Source: Priapulus caudatus (lineage: Eukaryota; Priapulida; Priapulimorpha; Priapulimorphida; Priapulidae). From it: a DNA stretch of 64,000 bases. Under the pieces are notes generated by a model that had not been told where the DNA came from, ran no database searches, and saw nothing but the letters and a program-made list of their open reading frames with translations. Positions 1-19,800 of the stretch are shown here, in pieces. The stretch covers positions 75,231 through 139,230 of the forward strand of contig NW_014577792.1 in NCBI RefSeq assembly GCF_000485595.1. The letters run 5' to 3'. The number at the start of each line of letters is the position of its first letter. The stretch's first letter is position 1. The position numbers and the translations under genes were made by a program.

Positions 1-127
1 AGTTTGGAAGTTATAGTCTCTGAAAACGCACCAGCAAACCTCCCTGAGTGATTCACTCAGGGGTTCCTTTACACAAAAGGATAGGCTCGCGTTGTAACCC
101 TATCCTGTGTTTGGGTTACATTATTGT

Positions 128-275
128 ATCTAGGGTCTATGTCTCCCTGGGTACTGCCCGAACGTACCCTGGGTATGGTCCGGTATACTGGAATGTACCC
201 TGGTAACTATCTCAGTATCTGATATGGTTAGGGTTAGGGAGTAGGAGTAGGCGAGGTACGGTCCGGCATATTACT
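128..275. repeat. Partial copy of a TIR repeat family (GTACTGCCGGAACGTACCCTG type)
   Basis: The sequence reads GGGTCTATGTCTCCCTGGGT, then variants of ACTGCCGGAACGTACCCTGG, a GGTTAGGGTTAGGG telomere-like stretch and GGAGTAGGCGAGGTAC. The same blocks occur near 37962-38253, 38462-38548 and, in part, 35718-35915. This copy looks like one half of the 37.96 kb element. The remaining sequence to 1073 has no recognised gene. A donor-like site (CCCA|GTAAGT, about 852) could end a 5' UTR exon of the downstream gene, but no in-frame ATG precedes it. Confidence 0.6.
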
Positions 276-1073
276 AGATTAGCTCTAGTAGTAGTATTAG
301 TAACTATAGCTCGCGTACAGTTGGCAGTTGCCGCTGGGCTATAGAACCAGCCATTAGGGATGCGCGGGACCAACTTAAAATCGCGCTTATTCGCGACTAT
401 AAAACGTCTGTGGTAGGCAATTAATGCCACAGGCACTTGAAGCGTTTCAATAAAATATAATGCTAAATAAATACGAAATCTATTTACTACCAAATTCTTA
501 ATGTTTCTATACTCTCTTTCACCTATTATTGCTGACAGTTTCCTGTAAATTCCGTCCAAATCCTATTTGCAACATACGCTTGCGGCCGCCATTCCTCACG
601 CGGCTGCACTGTGCACACTTACACTTATATATATATAGCAGGTAGGAAAGCGTGCTGCCCAAATTCGCTCGACGCTCGCTGGATTTCACACGATTACAAC
701 ACAAATATTCAACCATTCTACTCCATCTTTGTTTCTATTTCAACGACAGTGTTCACTTGTTATAAAAACATACTGTCTCTGTTCGTAATCGAGCTGTGTC
801 ACGCGAAATCTCACAAAGACTGACGAAATTCTCGCGTTCGCTAACGTTGCCCAGTAAGTGTAAATCCCTGAATTTGTGAAGCAGGTGTAGGGCTTTCTAA
901 AACTGTGAAAGCATTAAATTGGCACAACAAAATGCATCATCAAATTTAAAGTTTACAAAAATCATATTTTTGACGTTACTTAGAGGCTGCATAATAGTTT
1001 GTTATTGTTTTTATCATGTATGTATTGAATTAATGTGTATTATTTTCTTACTGTTAATATACTCGTCTTTTAG

Positions 1074-7236
<6,163 letters not shown>

Positions 7237-8225
7237 TGGCTGTACTAGTTACTACCTACTTACTACTAGAACTAGTACTAAAACCTGCTTGCTTGGAAGG
7301 TATGTAATAGGCACTGTTCCATACTGTTGTGTCTGACCTTGTAGTATATGCTTGTCATGTCAGATGCTGTCATTCTGCTGATGTGTTCATGACAAATGCG
7401 ATGGGTTGTATATTTATATATAACCGATACAGGCCTGTGTTAACGTAAATGCTTTGACTACATTAAAAAAGTTACATGATTATCTTGGCCATATAAGCAA
7501 CCTTTTAGGGTTTCTTTCTGTAACTTCTACATGTAGCTGTAAAATTACAACAATGCCATGTATCTATCACTTTGTGTGATTGTATGTAATGTGTTGCCCA
7601 TCCTTGTAATAGTATTTTATGCAGATATGTAGTTAATATGCTACAAGTGTAGTTTTCTCCTGCATAGTTAGTGGGATTAATTTGATTAGACTGTAATTGG
7701 TCATGGATTGACTATTGTTTAATTAGGATTTATTTCTGGAAAGTCTATAGTGTATTGTGGCATATACACTGAGCATTGTTTCTGGTTATTTGCATTACAC
7801 AGCGCCGGTTTAATGCCAAGTTCTTATTGTACAGACATTGAGGAAATTTATAAATGCTATGTTGATTATGTATTTATGTCCATTAAAAAGTGTGAAAATA
7901 ATGTGAGATTAGAGGCTATTGTAAATGCACTGGTTTTGCTAGTTTGCATAGACATGTACAGATTAAACACAATATAAATGATATGTGAATATATTGTATC
8001 TTCATTAGTGAAAGTCGCTGACACAGAAAACAGGATACTATATACTAACTGTATATATAGGATTTATATCTCCGGACTCTCCGGATATATATCTGGATAT
8101 ATATAATTATTGCATGTCAGCTGCTCCACTGTACTTAAGAAATTGTGACAGTTACTTGGATAATAAGCATTACTTGTGATTATAATTTTGCAGTGATAGC
8201 TAATAAAATTATTATAAATGTGGCT
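7237..8225 (+). other. VPS4: VPS4 3' UTR (inferred) with AATAAA at 8202-8207
   Basis: After the VPS4 stop codon no further exon is required by the family. The sequence is AT-rich, non-coding in appearance, and carries a canonical AATAAA at 8202-8207, the best poly(A) signal before the minus-strand ORF at 8347. The end is estimated about 20 bases downstream of that signal. Confidence 0.5.
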
Positions 8226-8346
8226 TATTGCAAATATGGTGTAAAGGTCAAAACTTCAATTACATCTCAAATGCTTGTGAAACTGATATAGCACAAAGAA
8301 GATGCTGGGGAAGTGGGTTTGGTCGTTTAAACATGAGCATAATAGT

Positions 8347-8796
8347 TCAGACGAGCGTGTGTGTAGGAACTGTAAACGCTAAGTTGCCGATTTCAGTGTG
8401 ACTCAAAATGGAAGAGCTGAATAAGTCAGAGCAGGGCATCCTACATATATAGCATTCGGACACCATTTTTGAACGACAAAGCATTATGCAGGAGCAGCAA
8501 CTTGCATGTTTATTGTATTCAACCTGCAATAGTTGTCTAAGTTCAAGCAAGCATGCCCTCTCAGCATGGATTGCCATGTAATGAAGCTGCTTTCTTATAG
8601 CGAATGTGCCCTGTTCCATTAACATCCACCTATAGGCCTGCCCTAGCTCTCTAGCTGAAATGTTTGGAAGGTCTGGACTAGTCCAGGAGCAGACCAGTAG
8701 TTGCTGGCCTAGCGTTAGCACATGACCTTGGTTTCTTATTAGTGTGCAGCATTGAAGAATACATCTCGACAACTCGTCATCTTTAATTTTTATCAC
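8347..8796 (-). CDS. Unrecognised minus-strand ORF or exon between two convergent genes
   Basis: An open frame of about 149 codons lies between the VPS4 poly(A) signal and the inferred VPS9D1 3' end. Its first codon is GTG, not ATG, but an AG (TAATAG) sits just upstream, so it could be a terminal exon. The N-terminal two thirds look helical and protein-like (GQQLLVCSWTSPDLP, LMEQGTFAIRKQLHYMAIHA), rich in Leu, Gln and Cys; the C-terminal part is less convincing. I do not recognise the family and find no further exon nearby. It could be a retrocopy, a fragment of an unknown gene or chance. It is not part of VPS9D1, whose natural C-terminus ends at 10741. Confidence 0.3.
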   Translation of the reverse strand: MIKIKDDELSRCILQCCTLIRNQGHVLTLGQQLLVCSWTSPDLPNISARELGQAYRWMLMEQGTFAIRKQLHYMAIHAERACLLELRQLLQVEYNKHASCCSCIMLCRSKMVSECYICRMPCSDLFSSSILSHTEIGNLAFTVPTHTLV

Positions 8797-8799
8797 CCT

Positions 8800-10170
8800 A
8801 TTACCCGTTTAAAATAACCCCCAAAAGAAGATTAAATGAAAGGGAAACGTGTAACACTGCTGCAAAAAAAGTTGGAAATATATATCTGCGAATACTGGCA
8901 TTCTTTCCTCTTTGATAAATCACAACCAATGAGCTGTCATTGTACTTTAATGTAAGTAAAGTTTATCCTAAATTTCACTGAAGAAAACTGCCCTTGGGAC
9001 TTCAATTAACAATACCTTGGACAACTGCTATAATGTCAGTTTTAGATGCGTGCATCTGAACTCCGTGTATGTTGGTTAGTAATGACCCTCGTTTAACCAT
9101 ATATGGGGTGCATATCTTTCGAGTTCCTTGGTCATTAGTGTTTAGGCATAAAGTAATGCCAATGACTTAGGAGATGTTGTGCGTGAGTTTGTGTGCGTGA
9201 GTTTTGTGTGCCAGGTCTGTAAAAAGATCTTCCAATAGTGCACATGCATAGGTCATGTGGAAATCCAATTTATTTGTTTAAAATAGTATAATAAACGGCA
9301 GTTGCCACAACTTAAGCTGTTCCAGAAAATAATCCAGAATCATCATATTTTGGCATGGTCATATTTCCATTGCATGAAGTGACAAGAGAAATAGTAATGG
9401 TGTCATCCATTGCTCGTGATATATAACACATATGAGACGTTACGTTGTTGATCTTATAAGATAGTGTCATAGTAAAAGAATACTTTCACCATCTTCAGCT
9501 TAGAACATACTGGTCAAGGGGCATGTGTCAGGGGCAAGGGTGCTAGCAGTTTCTTTTAAGTAATTGGCCGAAGGATATAGTAACATTGCTTTTCTAATGG
9601 CAACCTATCATGCTTATTTCTTTATTGAAAAAATACGATTTTCTATTGGTATTTGAATATTAGCTGTGATGTATGTACTTTTTTCTTTAAATCTCTTTTT
9701 AAAATATCTTAACTTTTCTATTTAATGAAGGATGCAAGGATACAATTTCAAATGTAAATTTCAAATAAGTATAATGGCGTAGCATTCTTTGTATTTCAAG
9801 TGATGTCGAACAAATGACATCTTTAGTGACCAACAGGTTTTCTGCAGCTACTTCCCCATTTCACTAAGATTTTTGGGATAAAAAAAATCACCTGCTTGTG
9901 CAACGTGCGTGTTTCAAAGCCGAACAGATCATTTTCACAGTGTTGGTATAGTCTATGATATGTCTATGAAATATAAACTAAGATGAAACAGATGAAGATC
10001 AATGTTTTCCCTGTGGCTGTTGAATTATACAGCCATTTCAATCGTTTATTAAATAACAATGTAAAATCTACCAAGCAAATAGATTCCTAGCTGTAATATC
10101 ACAATAAATTATTTCTCATTTATATATAAATCGACAATTTTATAGTTTTCTATTTTATATAATGAGATGG
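8800..10170. other. AT-rich intergenic sequence, nothing recognised
   Basis: No splice-consistent exon, TIR pair or microsatellite stands out between the minus-strand ORF and the purine-rich tract at 10.2 kb. Confidence 0.5.
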
Positions 10171-10179
10171 GAAGTGGAT

Positions 10180-10352
10180 GACAGAAAGAGACTAGATAGA
10201 AGACAGGGGACGAAATAAGGGGAAAAGAAATAGAATTGAGGTGGAGGGAGCGAGGCAGAGAGAGCGAGAGAAAAAAGGGAGGGTGAAAAGAAACGAGTGA
10301 TGGAGGTGGAGAAAATGGAAATGGAGGTGGAGAAAATGGAAATGGAAGTGAG
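10180..10352. repeat. Purine-rich tract with a tandem 20-21-bp repeat
   Basis: The plus strand is almost all purine. Near 10300-10348 the unit GGAGGTGGAGAAAATGGAAAT repeats about twice in tandem. The two overlapping proline/serine/phenylalanine-rich minus ORFs here are low-complexity products of the CT-rich complement, not genes. Confidence 0.75.
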
Positions 10353-10355
10353 ATT

Positions 10356-10361
10356 TTTATT
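10356..10361 (-). terminator. VPS9D1: Candidate poly(A) signal of VPS9D1 (AATAAA, minus strand)
   Basis: TTTATT on the plus strand gives AATAAA on the minus strand, about 380 bases beyond the VPS9D1 stop codon. It is the nearest canonical signal I see, so the 3' UTR is inferred to run from 10740 down to about 10340. Confidence 0.45.
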
Positions 10362-10740
10362 ATTGCATACAATTGTTTGATACATAATAACATAATAACA
10401 TGCACACATCAAAATCATTGTAAATTGAAGATCAAGACAACTATTACTAGACATATTCCTTATCCACACGGCAGAGCACAGGTGTTTTGCTGTGAATGAT
10501 AAGAACATAAATATAGAGAAGTTGACAATGTGTAATCGGATTCAATATACAAACAAACATTTAAAAAATCAAAATGGGAAAAAATAATGCAATTTATAGT
10601 TGATTGTTCGTTGTTAGTGCATGTAATCATAATAGGCTTCCTTGTACGATTGTCTGACAGTCGATTGTCTACTATTGATTAACTGACCGTTGACATGATT
10701 ATGAGAAGAGTAAAGGTCAAGGAAACGAGTACATTGACAC

Positions 10741-12421
10741 CTACAACTTTTCACTGAGTGATGCAACGTAGCCAAGTGCAGTCTGTAGAGAGATCAAGCA
10801 GTAGCCTTCCTCTCCCATTAAATAGCTAAATGGAGAAAAAACATACAATAAACATGACTATTTTCCTACATTAAAACCTCAAATGAACAGACTGATATTT
10901 CCGTGATTTAGTTATCCAAGAATAAACAATACAAGTAAAGTAATTTTGCGTTTAGTATACAGAGAGATAAACAAGTATATGCAATGTTGAAGAGGTGTCA
11001 CGTAGTTCTATGCTATCTTCTCACCCCTCGTGAATGAATTCCTCTATCGCATGACACTCAGAGATAAGCTGTGGAAGTCCTGTGTTCACTACCACATATG
11101 CAAGAACCGGAACCAGATCGTCTGCACCACTGTTGGTTAAATACAACTATATTAGTTCAACATCAAGCAAAAGATTTCTGTAAATTAAATCTCCTTGCAA
11201 TTCTACATGAGCAGGTAAAAGCCACTGGGAGATTATTAACAAGAATATTCTGCTTTTTGAATTGCAGTATTATACTGTAGTTATTCAGTACCCGACCATT
11301 AGCATTAATCAATTCTTATTACATTGGTTAACAAAAGGTAAGCAATTGTACTAATATATTGTTGATACGAAACTTACACAGTAGGACTTTGGGAGGCTTT
11401 CCCAGTATAATACTCGTCTACGCTGTGGCATATGATCTTGATTACGTGTACTTCAGAATATAAATAGTCAAATAATTAATTCACTACAAACGTGGCTATG
11501 CATTTGCATATGATGTTCATATCACATTAATAATGGTTGAAAAAATTGGGCTGAGAGAATGGCAGTAAAATAGTGTAGGCAGTCATACTTTTACATACAG
11601 TTAACAGTAGTGTGGACCTAAAGTTTAAAATTAACATAAAAATTACAATAGTAATCTTAAAATAGTTAAAATGCATCATCCCTATTTCAATTGATTAAGG
11701 CTTGGATTAAAACAACCTCGTTGCTAGTTCAAAACTCCTCCCGGCGCGCAACTCCTCTCAGAGCTTCCCCAAGTGCAAGGCAGCTCAGTACTAACCTACA
11801 CATTCCAGCTTGCTGAGTGGGCAGATCAAATGCACGACTCTCTGCAGTTCACAGATTGCTGAGCTATATGGAACAGACTCATGGCCATAGAGGCAGAGGT
11901 TTTCTCCCACAAACATATCATCAGGTTTGGCCCCCATGTATGCTGTCATCGCTTTTGCCAACTGTGTTTCCTTAGATTTGTTAATCAACCTGTTTGAACA
12001 TTTTAAAGAACCATTAAAAAACCGTAAAATTAACGGTAATTTAAAAAACCGTGGAAACGTACAGCAAGTTACGAAGCACTTCAACTGGTTAAACCTCCTG
12101 CAACGGTTTAGTTAGCCATGTGTAAATTATAGTGGCTATAATTTAGTGATTTTCGTCTAGAATGTACAAACCTTATGGCGATGTATCATCACCCGTCTTA
12201 CCTGAATAGAGGCAAAAGATAGGGCCAGAGACGTTCCAAAAATGGCTGTTCGAGCGATGAGTGCACTTGGTCTCTGCCAAGTGGTGTGTTCAGCTGCTCA
12301 TATGTTGCGAGGAACATCTCGTGCAGCCGGTCGATGTAGAGACGCACATCATTTATTATGTTTTTAGCGTGTCGTTGCAGAGCTTCTCCTTCCACCGACT
12401 CCAAATCCAAATCATCATCTG
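10741..12421 (-). CDS. VPS9D1: VPS9 catalytic-domain exons of VPS9D1
   Basis: Six exons encode the helical lead-in ([30 protein letters not shown]) and the VPS9 core. Core segments include [63 protein letters not shown] and [20 protein letters not shown], ending SEKL-stop. In Rabex-5 and relatives an Asp in the (G/S)ADD segment and a Tyr in the GEE-x-Y segment are important for exchange activity; both are present here, so activity is plausible by family knowledge. A NAG-NAG type acceptor at 12421/12418 (GCAGCAG) could add or omit one residue. Confidence 0.93.
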
Positions 12422-13838
12422 CTGCAAAAGTAACGTGTGGTGAAAAGGCGTAATGACAGGTGTTACATGAGTCTTGGCAATAAGTCTGGAAACCCAGCTA
12501 GTCCTGACTGCAAAAATGTTGATTTGTTTTATATAACCTATAGTAAAATACATAAAGATTGGCTAGTCCCACTTAAATGTTACTGGCCCTAAACTGGGGG
12601 GACAGACCTCTGTTTCTATCACTGTCCACATACATGTAATCATGACTTTACAGACTTCATATAAGCAAGGGGTGGCATGCAGTGACATTGATTTGCAGTA
12701 AAGACGTCACTTGTTTGAGGAATAAGGATAACACGTAGAACATATTAACAGATTGACAACAGACACTGTATAATAGTTTGTTTAGATAATCAAACTATAA
12801 CCCATAATCAATAACAGAATTTACTGATGTGCATAAAAATCAATATTTTAAGTCAATCTAGCACTAAGATCATGTGAAGTGATGTTAGATGTTATGTGCA
12901 GATCGTGATTATGCAAGTTATGTTGATGTTTTATGATGAAGTTTGATGTTATGCAGCAAGTTATGTGCACATAGATGTTATGTGCTATCTAAATCAATAT
13001 TTAGCACTAAGATCATGTGATGTTTCAGTTAACATTTGATACAGCACATATAACGCCACACAGAATTAAATCTAGGTGTACAACTAGTTTTACTTAACAC
13101 TGTAACAACAGACCTTTTAATGTTTCATCGACATCATTTTCATCAAACGTCTCCTCTTCATCCACTTCTGCATTCATTCCATGCGTAAGCTGCTTTGCCA
13201 GATTTTCACCAGTCGCTGCCGCTTGCTCTAGATCTTGCCTTGCTGACTCAATAGCATTCGCTAAGTCGTCCTTGTTCCCAGTTGCAAGCTCAGCATTCGT
13301 ATACAAATTACTGACGTCATCCACCACTGCTGGCACGACAGAGTCTTGCCCGCCGTCACTGTGTAGACAGCTACGACCTGCTCTGGACTGAGTCAGTGCA
13401 CTACCAGGTTTCAGTCCATGGAATGGGACACGGATGTGGCTGCATTCGTCTAACCGGTGACTGACAAGTGGTTGCAGCCTGTCGTAGATCAGATACTGGT
13501 ATTTCTGCAGCATTTGTGCTAGTGGGTGGCCACTTGTGCTGTCAATGAGGAAACAAGGTAGCATTAAGTTTTGGGCATTGTGTGAGCGGGCAGACGTGTG
13601 AGTGTATGTGTTCATAAATGAGACCATAGATGTATCTGTGTAGGCATGCATGCACGTGGTGCATGAGTAAGGATCATACATGTGTGTATTAATGTGTACA
13701 TTATGTATTGACATTTGAGGGTGGCTTTGAGGGTGTAAATGTATAGGTGTGAGTGTGCACAAGAGTGGCTGGGTCTATGTGCATGTGGATGTATACGATG
13801 ACATTCTTGAGGGTGCACATGAGTGAGCGTATGTGGGC

Positions 13839-13894
<56 letters not shown>

Positions 13895-16800
13895 ATGTGT
13901 GAGTGTGACTGTGAGGTGTACATGTGCAGGTGTGAGTATACACAAGGATGGCTGTGTGCATGTGTGCATGCTTGAGGACGTACACTATTAGTGTCTGTGT
14001 GGGTGTATGTGTGAGCACTCAGCTGTGTGTGGATAGCACGTTAATACATCGGTACATGCGTGCATGTACTAACCTGATGATGAGTTTGATGAGCTGATGC
14101 ATGAACACTGTGTCCTCTGGAGTCTCCTGCAGCTTGTGTCTCCAGCCTCGCAACCACTCCTACAAGACCGCAGATGCTCACGTTCAAGTTCACAACTTGT
14201 AATTATTAGACATTGTAGGATGTTCTAGCAGACACTCACATTCAAGTTTACAACGTGTAACCATTAAACATTGTAAGACGTTCTTAAATAAAAATCACTT
14301 ACACGACTCACAGGCACATAATTAAGACATGATGTGAGTAACACGTTCATGATTCATTCTTGCATGATAACAATACCCGATTGCATACCTGACACTGCTC
14401 ATACTCCTGTATCTGCAAATACAGCTGTTTCTTCTCATCATCCTCTTTGGTAGCAGATATCCCAAACTTCCTGCACACAGAAATCAGACAATAGCTGTTA
14501 GCATAATTGCATCTATTAGATGTGGTTTTGTACGATTGCAATATATAACTATCATTACAATGTGCCAACTCTGCTGTATACATATATTAGGGCAATTAGT
14601 ATAGGCCCTCTGATATTATTTAGCCAGTAACCTATGACATGCCCTACGCATTTTTAAGCCCCCATAACACCACCTACATCCATATTATCAAGCCTGACAC
14701 CCACGTATGCACACATGCCCACACAAATAGGTAGACATGTATATCAGGAGTAGATAATAGGGAAGGAGTGTGACTTCAATAAACAAGGGAAATTCGTCAT
14801 TTACTAGCCTTAGAAAAGATTTTTTTGGGGGCGGGGGGGGGGGGGGGGGGGCGGGGCGGGGGCGGGGGTACGGGGGGCCGCGGGCGGGGGGGGGAAATCC
14901 TTCGCTCCATATTATGAGTTATTACACGTCTACCGCGTCATAGCAGATAATAGGCGGAAGTCGCCGTCGCTGGATTTTTATTATTCAATCACAGTGCGAT
15001 CAGCAATTCTCTGTTTAGTCGCAGTATGCAAGCACGCGCGACAACCATTTTAGGCGCAAAACAATTTGCATCCAGCGGCATTGACAGGGGGTCACCCGTG
15101 AGTATATTCTCAATCAGCATGACTTGACGACTATTTTTAGCCAAAAATTAGCCCTCAAAAAAGTACTGAGCGCCAGCAAAAAAGTTAACGAAGTCACCAG
15201 TCAATATCCTAGGCGCTCACACTATTATATTACACTGCAGCAGTAAAGTCAAGAACGAATCCAAGCGCGCAGTCAGAAAAGTAAATAGCAAATCCTATCC
15301 GCCCAATTCTATAGTCAGGCTCAAAATCCAGGAATCGAAACGCCAAGCAATAGCCAGAAAACGCATGAAATAGCAGAAAAGCAGTAACCCCCAAAAAATC
15401 CGCGGGCATCGCCGGGATAGCCAGCTAGTATAATTTTATACCTATACAGATAAATGTGATATGTTGAAATTGACATACCTGCATCTGTGCTAAGGCTTCG
15501 GGCTCTTCCAGCACTCTGTAGGCACACCATATAGAATTCTCTCTCCCATCCTTTGATCCTATTGAGTAATAATCTACACATTATGGCATTTTGCCTGAAC
15601 AAACAAATCATGGGCACGTACCTTCATCACAAGTAACTTAAATAAGAATCCTACACATCAGATGGCCTGTCAAGGCCACAAACAAACTATAGGAGTATAA
15701 TAGGGCAACAACAGACAACTCATAGAGATCTCAAATGAATAGGCTGGGATGGATGGTCCACACCCTAAAAAGGAAAATGTTAGAAAGAAATTTTGTCACA
15801 GTCTTGTCAAAGAGAAGAATAGGGCATCTCAAGAACATCTGGCGACAGAAAACTGAGGCATAGCAAGGAAAAGACTAGCTACTCATGGATTGAAATTAAA
15901 AGACAGCACAAAAGCAGAGTTCTCTATGTGATAGGGGTGTCGTTAATATATATCCTTTCTAATACTATAGAGCAACAAAGCAATTGCAATTAACTGAACT
16001 GAACTGTTTATGGCACTGTGCATACTGCATCATCATGGCAGTAGTAATACAAAGTGTACAAAACAAAATTGGAAAAGAATAGTCACTGTAATTGTACAAT
16101 TAAAATTTAAAATGAAATTCACATTCCTACTTAGGCCAAACAAAAAATACCTTTGGTTGCGGGTCACATGGATTGTGAAAATTATAGGTAGGTAGGGTAG
16201 GTATTACATTTTTTTTCCTGCAAAAACATGGGTAGTTGCCAGCGTTTTTTTTCACAAGTTAAATATAGGGTATACAGCTTGAAATGCAGGAGCCACGAGA
16301 TGCAAATGACTTGCATTGCATGTACCATTGCTGCAAGTCACGACATTGTTTTTGTGACAGCCAAGAAGAACAGGAAGACAAAAATGTAAACTTCACAAGG
16401 AATGGAAAGGGTACCAGTCCCTCAGTCTGGGAAAAAATTAGGGCTACCATTGCTACAAAGTCTTTCTTCAGGACAGAAGATTCAGGAATGCTCATTTGGA
16501 TCCCACAACCTGATATTGTGTCATCTTGGTGTCATCTGGAATCAGAGATTGGGAAGGAGAGGACGAGACTCGTTTGTCAAGACCTGCCAAACCAAAAACA
16601 CTAGATCCCAAAATTGTGGACTGCAGATCCAGAAGAGCAGGAGAATAAAATACATGGACACAGACAAAATTATAAATCTGAAAATTACTCTGGATATTGT
16701 GTATGCTCTTGATGAACATCCATACATAGTACTACATGACATTTTCAAATTAATAAATGTTTCTTCTGCTGTAGGCATCTCATTTCAATACATTGTTTAT

Positions 16801-19800
16801 TAGGGGTGTAACGATGCATCGAACTATCGATAACTATCGATATTTTTTGTCTCGATGGCAATTTAATGCATCGATGGTAAAGTGAAACACGATATTTATC
16901 GCCGATAGTATATACTAAACAATTGATATTTTTCGATTGTTGCAAAATGTGAACACGCTGGATAGTAGTGTTTAGGAATCGCTCCAAAAACGGAGCTTGA
17001 TTAATGTCCCTATTGAACGAGCGAGTAACCGAAGTGTAAACGGCTCTGCGGCCGGTTATAGCACGATAGCATGCGTATACTAATATAGTAGCGATCGATC
17101 GCGTACATCAAAGGCCGGCCGCCGGCCATATGACCTTCAGGCCTGTGTTTTATGAAGTAGCCGGCCCAGGCTCTATACGACTGTTTCACGTTGTTAAAAA
17201 TATTTTGGAATTCTCCTTAGGTAAATAAAATGACAAGAGTCGGATATTTGAATATGTATGATCGGCAGGCGGTTATCTTTGAATTTAATTTTTCTTTAAA
17301 CCCTCTAAAAGTGACCGCAGTCGCATATTTTTCACTCCGAAATGTGAAGTCGGGCGGGTGACCCGAACCAAAGGTAATTTTTTGGTCGGCCTTATATGAT
17401 ATGCTCATAATATCACATATCCGTTGCGATTAATGTTCAACTACGAAACTTATTGCATGCCACCTTATACCTATGTTAATAGATAGATAGATAGATAGAT
17501 AATAGGTTTATTGCAAAACTAGTGTTAACAACGTTACAATTAAAATAAATTTTGCAAACAAGATATCATCAGGCAGTATAAAACTGAAATTGATGATCAG
17601 ATATTTACAATAATATATGTTCCATGGTAAGACATAGATATCTCTAAAAATGTTGGTTCATAAAATTATATCAATAAACTAAAAACCATCTTTAGAATAT
17701 AATATACTAAATTTAAAATATCGTGATCCTTGGTCAAAAAATAGTTACAATTAAAATGCGACACAATGATAGAATCAAACATATCACATAACCGAAAGTT
17801 GTCCAGAGGGTTATTTCAAAGAGACCAAAATGTTTATAAAGGAATATACAATGTATATAATATAGTATACCTCGATTTCTGAGCTCTGTCAATAAATACT
17901 GCATGACAAACGTTACACATTCCAAGTACTTAAAACAGGCTTCCTGAAACAGAATTGAAACACTTTTAGCACAAATTCATAGAAGAATTTCCTTGTGACA
18001 ATCTGTATTAAAAAATGGTCTAAACAGGTAAATATGTCATGGACAGACCATTAATGTAAAAGACATAATAGCCAAAATTTCCAGGAAAACATAGTCAGCC
18101 TAGATAAATAATAAACATATAATAATATGTAATACAAACAAGTGCCGCAGAGCGACAGCGCTCATCTAACGTCTACTGCGGTGACTCTGTGGTGGAGTGG
18201 TGGATTCTAGTAAACCCGTGTAGTCCCAAATGTGTTCACATACACGCCGAAACAGTGGAAGGCACAGGGATGTATCAGGAACCTTCTCAAAAGGAATGTT
18301 CATTGGGGATCGTTATGAAAAGTTGCCACGAGATGGCGCGTACGTTTAAGTGTCTTCAGATTAAAGATGGAGAGCTCACGCATCGTATGTAGTACGTAAC
18401 AACTAATTTGCAAGACAGAATAGGTAAGCACACATACATTTACCTACGCAAGCCTACAGGCTAAAATAGAGAGCTGCCACCTGTAACTAATTAACTGCAG
18501 GCAAAAACCGCTACACGAGTACCACCACCACATGCACTGGCCATCTGCAGTGGCCACTGGCAGTGGCATACGTTACATGTAACACACTGACAGTACAGAA
18601 ATGCCATAGAAATTATACGATTTAAGGACATAAACCTTCACCAAATTTAGTTTTGAATTCACCTGTGACATTGTAGCCTCATACAGATCCAGGCATGTAT
18701 AGATTCTACTAGCAAACCACGGCAGTCAAATTATTTTCTAACAGTAAAGAAATCCATGTTTAACCGCCTCTTGAGGGTCAAAAGGTTATCCGGACACTTA
18801 CTCTCGCATGTCAGCAGAAATTACATTTTCATGGTCCTTTCAATAAAGCCATAAAAATGCTAGGTCACCGCCTGAAACAAAAAAGTTTTTCAATCGCCTC
18901 CATCAGACCATGTCCTCAGAAAATTTCTAAAATCTGCCCTGTGCCCCATTAACCTTTGACCTGTGACCTCAATTTCGGCACAGTGATGGCTTTTCATTAC
19001 CATGATGCTGTACACCGACTATTCACGAGCCTAGTCGAGCCGTTTAGATTTGTGCCGCAATTCTACATTTCCTCCCTATACCTTAAGTAAAGGAGGAAAT
19101 GTTCCCCCTTCATTTACACCTCTTGACCTTTGACCTTTGACCCCCAGCTTCAACATCCTAACTCGTTTTCGGATTACCCCCACACGTCCCGACTTTCGAA
19201 TCCGTACGTCGAGCCGTTTAGATTTGTTCCCAACTGTTGATGGACGCACGCACGCACGGACGCACGCACGACGCACGCACGCTCATGCGATTCTACAAGC
19301 TGCATCTGACTATGTCAGATGAGCTCAAAATAATTGGGCTGAAAAAGAGTGACAACTGTTTCATGCAGAAAGTGTCTTAGCAACATTTTACACTCTCCAC
19401 ATTGCGGTTCCCTTTTTTGTTATAGAGTAAGAAGTTCTGCATAAGACATTATGTTAATTAGTATCTATTCATACTATACCTTCTCCTTGTCATTTTTTTC
19501 CATCTGTATTGCATCGTGGGCAATCTTCATTGCCTGCTGTAAGGGGTCGGAATCATTTCCACCTACAGCTGCCATTCCATCTGGATAATGAAGAGCTAGA
19601 CCAGCTGAAAATGACAGCACACCTATAAATATCAATTGTATTTTATATGAGTTGTTTGTTGACAAACACTTGTCACACTTGGAGGTAGAACTTCACTTTT
19701 AAAAGAGGAGGCTTAACAGATATCTTTGCTCCCAAAAGGGAGAGTCTGATGTTTAAAGTTCTAAAATAAAGACACCAATAATGAGGTGATCACGAAATGG

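Noticed and set aside
212-559. 115-codon minus-strand open frame near the window start
   Set aside because: It begins at a TTG codon, runs into the dispersed TIR repeat, has no recognised motif and no clear splice partner. Probably chance.
840-860. Donor-like CCCAGTAAGT as the end of VPS4 exon 1
   Set aside because: In the phase required by the next exon the preceding sequence has a stop codon within four codons and no ATG, so it cannot be the missing coding exon; a 5' UTR exon remains possible.
13612-14018. His/Thr-rich minus ORFs of about 100 codons
   Set aside because: They translate the (GT)n microsatellite and its flanks; all three frames stay open only because of the repeat.
14821-14895. 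G-quadruplex regulatory element
   Set aside because: The run is extreme, irregular and next to a suspected misjoin; a sequencing or assembly artefact is more likely.
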